This document shows positions 6,423-9,098 of a stretch of 9,098 bases of DNA, one piece after another; the first letter of the stretch is position 1; each line of letters starts with the position of its first letter. Below the pieces are notes generated by a model that was not told the origin of the DNA, did not search any database, and saw only the letters and a program-made list of their open reading frames with translations. Source of the DNA: an uncultured Eubacteriales bacterium (GTDB lineage Bacteria > Bacillota > Clostridia > Christensenellales > Aristaeellaceae); contig USDD01000099.1 of assembly GCA_900553265.1 (NCBI GenBank), positions 1-9,098 on the forward strand. The letters are read 5' to 3'. A program made the position numbers and the translations under genes.

Positions 6423-6854
6423 TTATTCGTCCTTGTTCGCGTATTTCTGCCGGATGTAATCGGAGATGGAATTGCTGCTCTGCTGCGCGGCACGGATGGC
6501 CTTGAGCTGCTCCTCCACGGCATGATCCAGCTCCTCCTCGGGCGTTGAGGCCTTCTCGCCGTTTGTCGGGGCTTCTTCAGCATCCTGTTTTGCGCCCTCG
6601 GAGGTTGCTTCGTCCGCCGGGCGCGCCTTTTCGCGCAGATCATTGATCGCGTCGGCGGCCTTGCAGAAGCCGTCGCGCAGGGCGGGTTTGGCCTTTTTCA
6701 GCGCGTCGCTCATCTCTTCGCGCGCCTTGCCGAGGTTTTCCTGAAGGCCGGGCTTCGCCCTTTCGAAGCTCTCCGAGGCCTCCTGAACAGCCTTCCTGCC
6801 CATGTCCCGCAGCTTGAAGGCGGCCTTTTCCAGATCGTCCATCCATTGTGCCAT
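6423..6854 (-). CDS. Small helical protein with 22-residue Pro-punctuated repeats
   Basis: I do not recognise this 143-residue soluble protein. Residues 4-80 are predicted almost entirely helical and amphipathic. Two adjacent 22-residue units (33-54 and 55-76), each starting AKP, are followed by a third AKP-like start (ARP, 77-79). A Glu/Ala/Pro/Ser-rich, probably disordered stretch (80-108) and a final charged helix (109-143) follow. There is one Cys (C64) and no signal peptide or membrane span. The pattern resembles apolipoprotein-like or LEA-like surface-binding helices, which is an analogy and not a family assignment. The ATG at 6854 is chosen because AGGGAGG lies 8 bases upstream and a promoter lies 35 bases upstream. 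The frame stays open to 7064, but that extension would include the promoter. The gene converges on glpK and is divergent from nrdD. Confidence 0.82.
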   Translation of the reverse strand: MAQWMDDLEKAAFKLRDMGRKAVQEASESFERAKPGLQENLGKAREEMSDALKKAKPALRDGFCKAADAINDLREKARPADEATSEGAKQDAEEAPTNGEKASTPEEELDHAVEEQLKAIRAAQQSSNSISDYIRQKYANKDE

Positions 6855-6888
6855 GCCCAAAACCTCCCTGTGTCGGTGGAATGGTTCT

Positions 6889-6917
6889 ATTATAAGAAAT
6901 GCGCGGGGAAAAATCAA
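6889..6917 (-). promoter_or_regulatory. Sigma-A-type promoter for the small helical protein
   Basis: On the minus strand, TTGATT (6917-6912) and a perfect TATAAT (6894-6889) are 17 bases apart. The predicted start near 6882 leaves a short leader before the ATG at 6854. This is one of the best promoter matches in the window, suggesting steady expression. Confidence 0.8.
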
Positions 6918-6943
6918 GCGCATCGGAAAAAGAAACTCCGGTC

Positions 6944-6952
6944 TGTGGATAA
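6944..6952 (-). promoter_or_regulatory. Perfect DnaA box
   Basis: The minus strand reads TTATCCACA, the exact high-affinity binding 9-mer for the replication initiator DnaA. It lies between the divergent promoters of the helical protein gene and nrdD, about 130 bases before the nrdD -35 element. A one-mismatch copy (ATTTTCACA, minus strand, 7125-7117) lies in the nrdD leader. One box is not an origin. A regulatory use or chance are both possible. Confidence 0.5.
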
Positions 6953-6964
6953 CTTTTGAACAAA

Positions 6965-7044
6965 ACTCAATATGTGGTGTATTTATTTCGGAATCAATAC
7001 AAAATGTTGCCCTTCGCCGAATAAAGACGAACACAATGTTGTTT
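6965..7044 (+). promoter_or_regulatory. Array of three NrdR-like boxes at 32-bp spacing
   Basis: NrdR boxes follow acaCwAtATaTwGwGt. Box 1 (6965-6980) reads ACTCAATATGTGGTGT and keeps every core position. Box 2 (6997-7012) reads ATACAAAATGTTGCCC and also keeps the core. Box 3 (7029-7044) reads GAACACAATGTTGTTT and misses one core position. Starts are exactly 32 bases apart, about three helical turns, which is the usual spacing of paired NrdR boxes. Boxes 2 and 3 share an 11-base direct repeat with one difference (ACAaAATGTTG and ACAcAATGTTG). NrdR is the nucleotide-sensing repressor of ribonucleotide reductase genes, and nrdD follows. Confidence 0.65.
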
Positions 7045-7079
7045 GTTCGATAAAATAACGCCATATAGGGGTTTGCCCC

Positions 7080-7108
7080 TTCACAAATACCATATTTTGT
7101 GGTAGAAT
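7080..7108 (+). promoter_or_regulatory. Promoter for nrdD
   Basis: TTCACA (7080-7085) and TAGAAT (7103-7108) are 17 bases apart, each matching consensus at 5 of 6 positions. The start point would be near 7115, with a leader of about 26 bases containing the ribosome site GGAGGGGG (7126-7133). A small dyad, AGGGG-TTTG-CCCCT (7067-7080), abuts the -35 element. Confidence 0.7.
7087..7102 (+). promoter_or_regulatory. NrdR-like box inside the nrdD promoter
   Basis: ATACCATATTTTGTGG keeps all core NrdR-box positions (C4, A6, A8, T9, T11, G13) and matches the extended consensus at 12 of 16. It fills the spacer between the -35 and -10 elements of the nrdD promoter, where a bound repressor would block RNA polymerase directly. 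Its start is 58 bases after box 3, so it is not on the same 32-bp lattice. Confidence 0.6.
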
Positions 7109-7140
7109 CTTACTCGTGTGAAAATGGAGGGGGTAAATCC

Positions 7141-9098
7141 GTGAAGATCATCAAGAGAAACGGCTCCGAGGCCGTCTTTGACATTACGAAAATCATCGCC
7201 GCGCTGAACAAGGCCAACGCCGCCGTGCCCGAGAACGCCCGCATGGATCAGGAGCAGATTCTCGGCATCGCCGCCACCATCGAGGAGGACTGCGTGCGCA
7301 TGAACCGTGCGCCGTCGGTGGAGGAGATTCAGGAGCTGGTGGAGACGGCCATCATGAACGAGGGCGCCTTCGAGGTGGCGAAGCAGTACATCCGCTATCG
7401 CTATACCCGCTCGCTGGTGCGCCGCTCCAACACCACCGACAACCGCATCCTAAGCCTGATCGAGTGCAACAACGAGGAGGTCAAGCAGGAGAACGCCAAC
7501 AAGAATCCCACCGTCAATTCGGTGCAGCGCGACTACATGGCCGGCGAGGTCAGCAAGGACATCACCTGCCGCCTGCTGCTGCCCGAGGACGTGGTGCGCG
7601 CCCACAACGAGGGCATCATCCACTTCCACGACATGGATTACTATGCGCAGCACATGCATAACTGCGATCTGGTGAATCTGGAGGACATGCTGCAAAACGG
7701 CACGGTCATCTCCGGCACCATGATCGAAAAGCCCCACAGCTTCTCCACCGCCTGCAACATCGCCACCCAGATCATCGCTCAGGTGGCCTCGAATCAGTAC
7801 GGCGGGCAGAGCATTTCGCTGGCTCATCTGGCGCCCTTCGTTCAGGTCTCCCGGGAGAAGATTCGCCGGGACGTGATGGAGGAGGCCGCGGAGCTGGGCG
7901 GCACCCGGGACGAGGCGGCTATCTCCCGCATCGTCGAGCGCCGTCTGCGCGACGAGATCAACAAGGGCGTGCAGACCATTCAGTATCAGGTGGTCACGCT
8001 GATGACCACCAACGGTCAGGCTCCCTTCGTGACGGTTTTCATGTATCTCAACGAGGCCAAGAACGCCCAGGAAAAGCGCGATCTGGCCATGATTATCGAG
8101 GAAGTGCTCCAGCAGCGCTACGAGGGCGTGAAGAACGAGGTGGGCGTGTGGGTCACGCCGGCGTTCCCGAAGCTCATCTACGTGCTGGAGGAGGACAACA
8201 TTCACGACGACAGCGAGTACTGGTATCTGACCAGGCTGGCCGCCAAGTGCACCGCCAAGCGCCTCGTGCCCGACTACATCTCCGAAAAGAAGATGAAGGA
8301 GCTCAAGGAGGGCAACTGCTTCCCGGTCATGGGCTGCCGCAGCGCGCTGACCCCGTGGAAGGACGAAAACGGCAACTACAAGTTCTACGGTCGCTTCAAT
8401 CAGGGCGTGGTGACGCTGAATCTGCCTGACGTGGCGCTGTCCTCCGGCGGCGACATGGAGAAATTCTGGCAGATCTTCGACGAGCGCCTTCAGCTGTGCT
8501 ACAAGGCGCTGATGTGCCGCCACAACCGCCTGAAGGGCACGCTGTCCGACGCGGCGCCCATCCTCTGGCAGGACGGCGCCATCGCCCGGCTGGACAAGGG
8601 CGAGAAGATCGACCGCCTGCTCTACAACGGCTATTCCACCATCTCGCTGGGCTACGCGGGCCTGTACGAGTGCGTCAAGTACATGACCGGCAAGCCCCAC
8701 ACCGATCCCGCGGCTACGCCCTTCGCGCTTCAGGTCATGCGCCATATGAACGACGCGTGCAGGCGCTGGACCAAGGAGACGACCATCGCCTTCGGCATCT
8801 ACGGCACGCCGCTGGAATCCACCACCTACAAGTTCGCCAAGTGCCTGCAGAAACGCTTCGGCATCGTGCCCGGCGTGACCGACAAGGCCTACATCACCAA
8901 CAGCTATCACGTCCACGTGACCCAGCAGATCGACGCGTTCAGCAAGCTGGCCTTCGAGTCTCAGTTCCAGGCGCTGTCCACCGGCGGAGCCATCAGCTAC
9001 GTGGAGGTGCCCAACATGCAGAACAACATTCCCGCCGTGCTGGAGGTCATCAAGTTCATCTACGACAACATCATGTACGCCGAGCTGAACACCAAGAG
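7141..9098 (+). CDS. nrdD: Anaerobic ribonucleoside-triphosphate reductase (3' end missing)
   Basis: This is the class III, oxygen-sensitive glycyl-radical enzyme that reduces ribonucleoside triphosphates to dNTPs for DNA synthesis without oxygen. The GTG at 7141 follows GGAGGGGG by 7 bases, and the reading frame then runs open to the window end: 652 complete codons of an expected 700 or so. Residues 1 to about 92 are an ATP-cone (KIIKRNGSEAVFDITKI), which senses ATP/dATP. The catalytic barrel shows HNCDLVNLEDML with C175 and PVMGCRS with C399, matching the two active-site cysteines of the family, one of which carries the thiyl radical. FGIYGTPLESTTYKFAK and STGGAISYVEVPN also fit. The C-terminal zinc site and the glycyl-radical motif lie outside, so activity cannot be judged from the window alone. 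The activase nrdG is expected downstream but is not seen. Confidence 0.97.
   Translation, partial: MKIIKRNGSEAVFDITKIIAALNKANAAVPENARMDQEQILGIAATIEEDCVRMNRAPSVEEIQELVETAIMNEGAFEVAKQYIRYRYTRSLVRRSNTTDNRILSLIECNNEEVKQENANKNPTVNSVQRDYMAGEVSKDITCRLLLPEDVVRAHNEGIIHFHDMDYYAQHMHNCDLVNLEDMLQNGTVISGTMIEKPHSFSTACNIATQIIAQVASNQYGGQSISLAHLAPFVQVSREKIRRDVMEEAAELGGTRDEAAISRIVERRLRDEINKGVQTIQYQVVTLMTTNGQAPFVTVFMYLNEAKNAQEKRDLAMIIEEVLQQRYEGVKNEVGVWVTPAFPKLIYVLEEDNIHDDSEYWYLTRLAAKCTAKRLVPDYISEKKMKELKEGNCFPVMGCRSALTPWKDENGNYKFYGRFNQGVVTLNLPDVALSSGGDMEKFWQIFDERLQLCYKALMCRHNRLKGTLSDAAPILWQDGAIARLDKGEKIDRLLYNGYSTISLGYAGLYECVKYMTGKPHTDPAATPFALQVMRHMNDACRRWTKETTIAFGIYGTPLESTTYKFAKCLQKRFGIVPGVTDKAYITNSYHVHVTQQIDAFSKLAFESQFQALSTGGAISYVEVPNMQNNIPAVLEVIKFIYDNIMYAELNTK

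Noticed and set aside
7028..7049. The CGAAC/GTTCG pair considered as a LexA (SOS) box.
   Set aside because: Gram-positive LexA boxes have 4 bases between the arms; here there are 12.
6855..7064. A 70-codon N-terminal extension of the small helical protein.
   Set aside because: It would translate through the excellent promoter at 6889-6917. The AGGGAGG site before 6854 gives a better start.
7450..8916. A 488-codon minus-strand open frame inside nrdD.
   Set aside because: It is antisense to clearly conserved nrdD sequence. Its composition (His, Val, Gly, Ala) is that of a reversed GC-rich gene, and no promoter or ribosome site is seen.
1..9098. A search for a defence, phage, transposon or toxin-antitoxin system.
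   Set aside because: No integrase, transposase, nuclease, methylase, reverse transcriptase or terminal inverted repeats were seen. The recognised genes are housekeeping and the unknown ones carry no such signatures.

Overview
The window looks like part of a chromosome from a GC-rich, low-oxygen member of the Firmicutes, most likely an uncultured or gut Clostridia lineage. This rests on five things: a single-chain dimeric-type glycyl-tRNA synthetase, an oxygen-independent class III ribonucleotide reductase (NrdD), strong AGGAGG-type ribosome binding sites, compact sigma-A promoters with 17 bp spacers, and strong GC bias at third codon positions. That bias is why long spurious open frames appear opposite most of the real genes. 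The taxon is an inference, and nothing here fixes the genus.

Layout, left to right. (1) 1-980, minus strand: 5' two-thirds of glyQS, cut by the window edge, with its own promoter at 1015-1043. (2) 1113-2303, minus: an unrecognised two-domain protein whose domains are joined by a linker of five full and one partial 15-residue repeats (45 bp in DNA), followed by a hairpin. (3) 2304-2564: a divergent control region with two opposed promoters whose -10 elements overlap. (4) 2565-4778, plus: a 737-residue, extremely acidic, single-span membrane protein of unknown function, ending in a clear intrinsic terminator. (5) 4857-6347, plus: glycerol kinase (glpK), starting 34 bases after that terminator with no visible promoter of its own. 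(6) 6360-6391: a hairpin serving the convergent gene ends. (7) 6423-6854, minus: a 143-residue helical protein with 22-residue repeats. (8) 6855-7140: a rich control region with a minus-strand promoter, a perfect DnaA box, three NrdR-like boxes at exact 32 bp steps, and a fourth NrdR-like box inside the nrdD promoter. (9) 7141-9098, plus: nrdD, complete at the start and cut by the window end.

The recognised genes are housekeeping: tRNA charging, glycerol phosphorylation and anaerobic dNTP synthesis. They do not form one pathway, and each seems to have its own transcription unit. I see no phage, insertion sequence, CRISPR array, toxin-antitoxin pair or defence operon. The least explained parts are the acidic membrane protein, the repeat-linker protein that shares a divergent promoter region with it, and the layered regulation upstream of nrdD.
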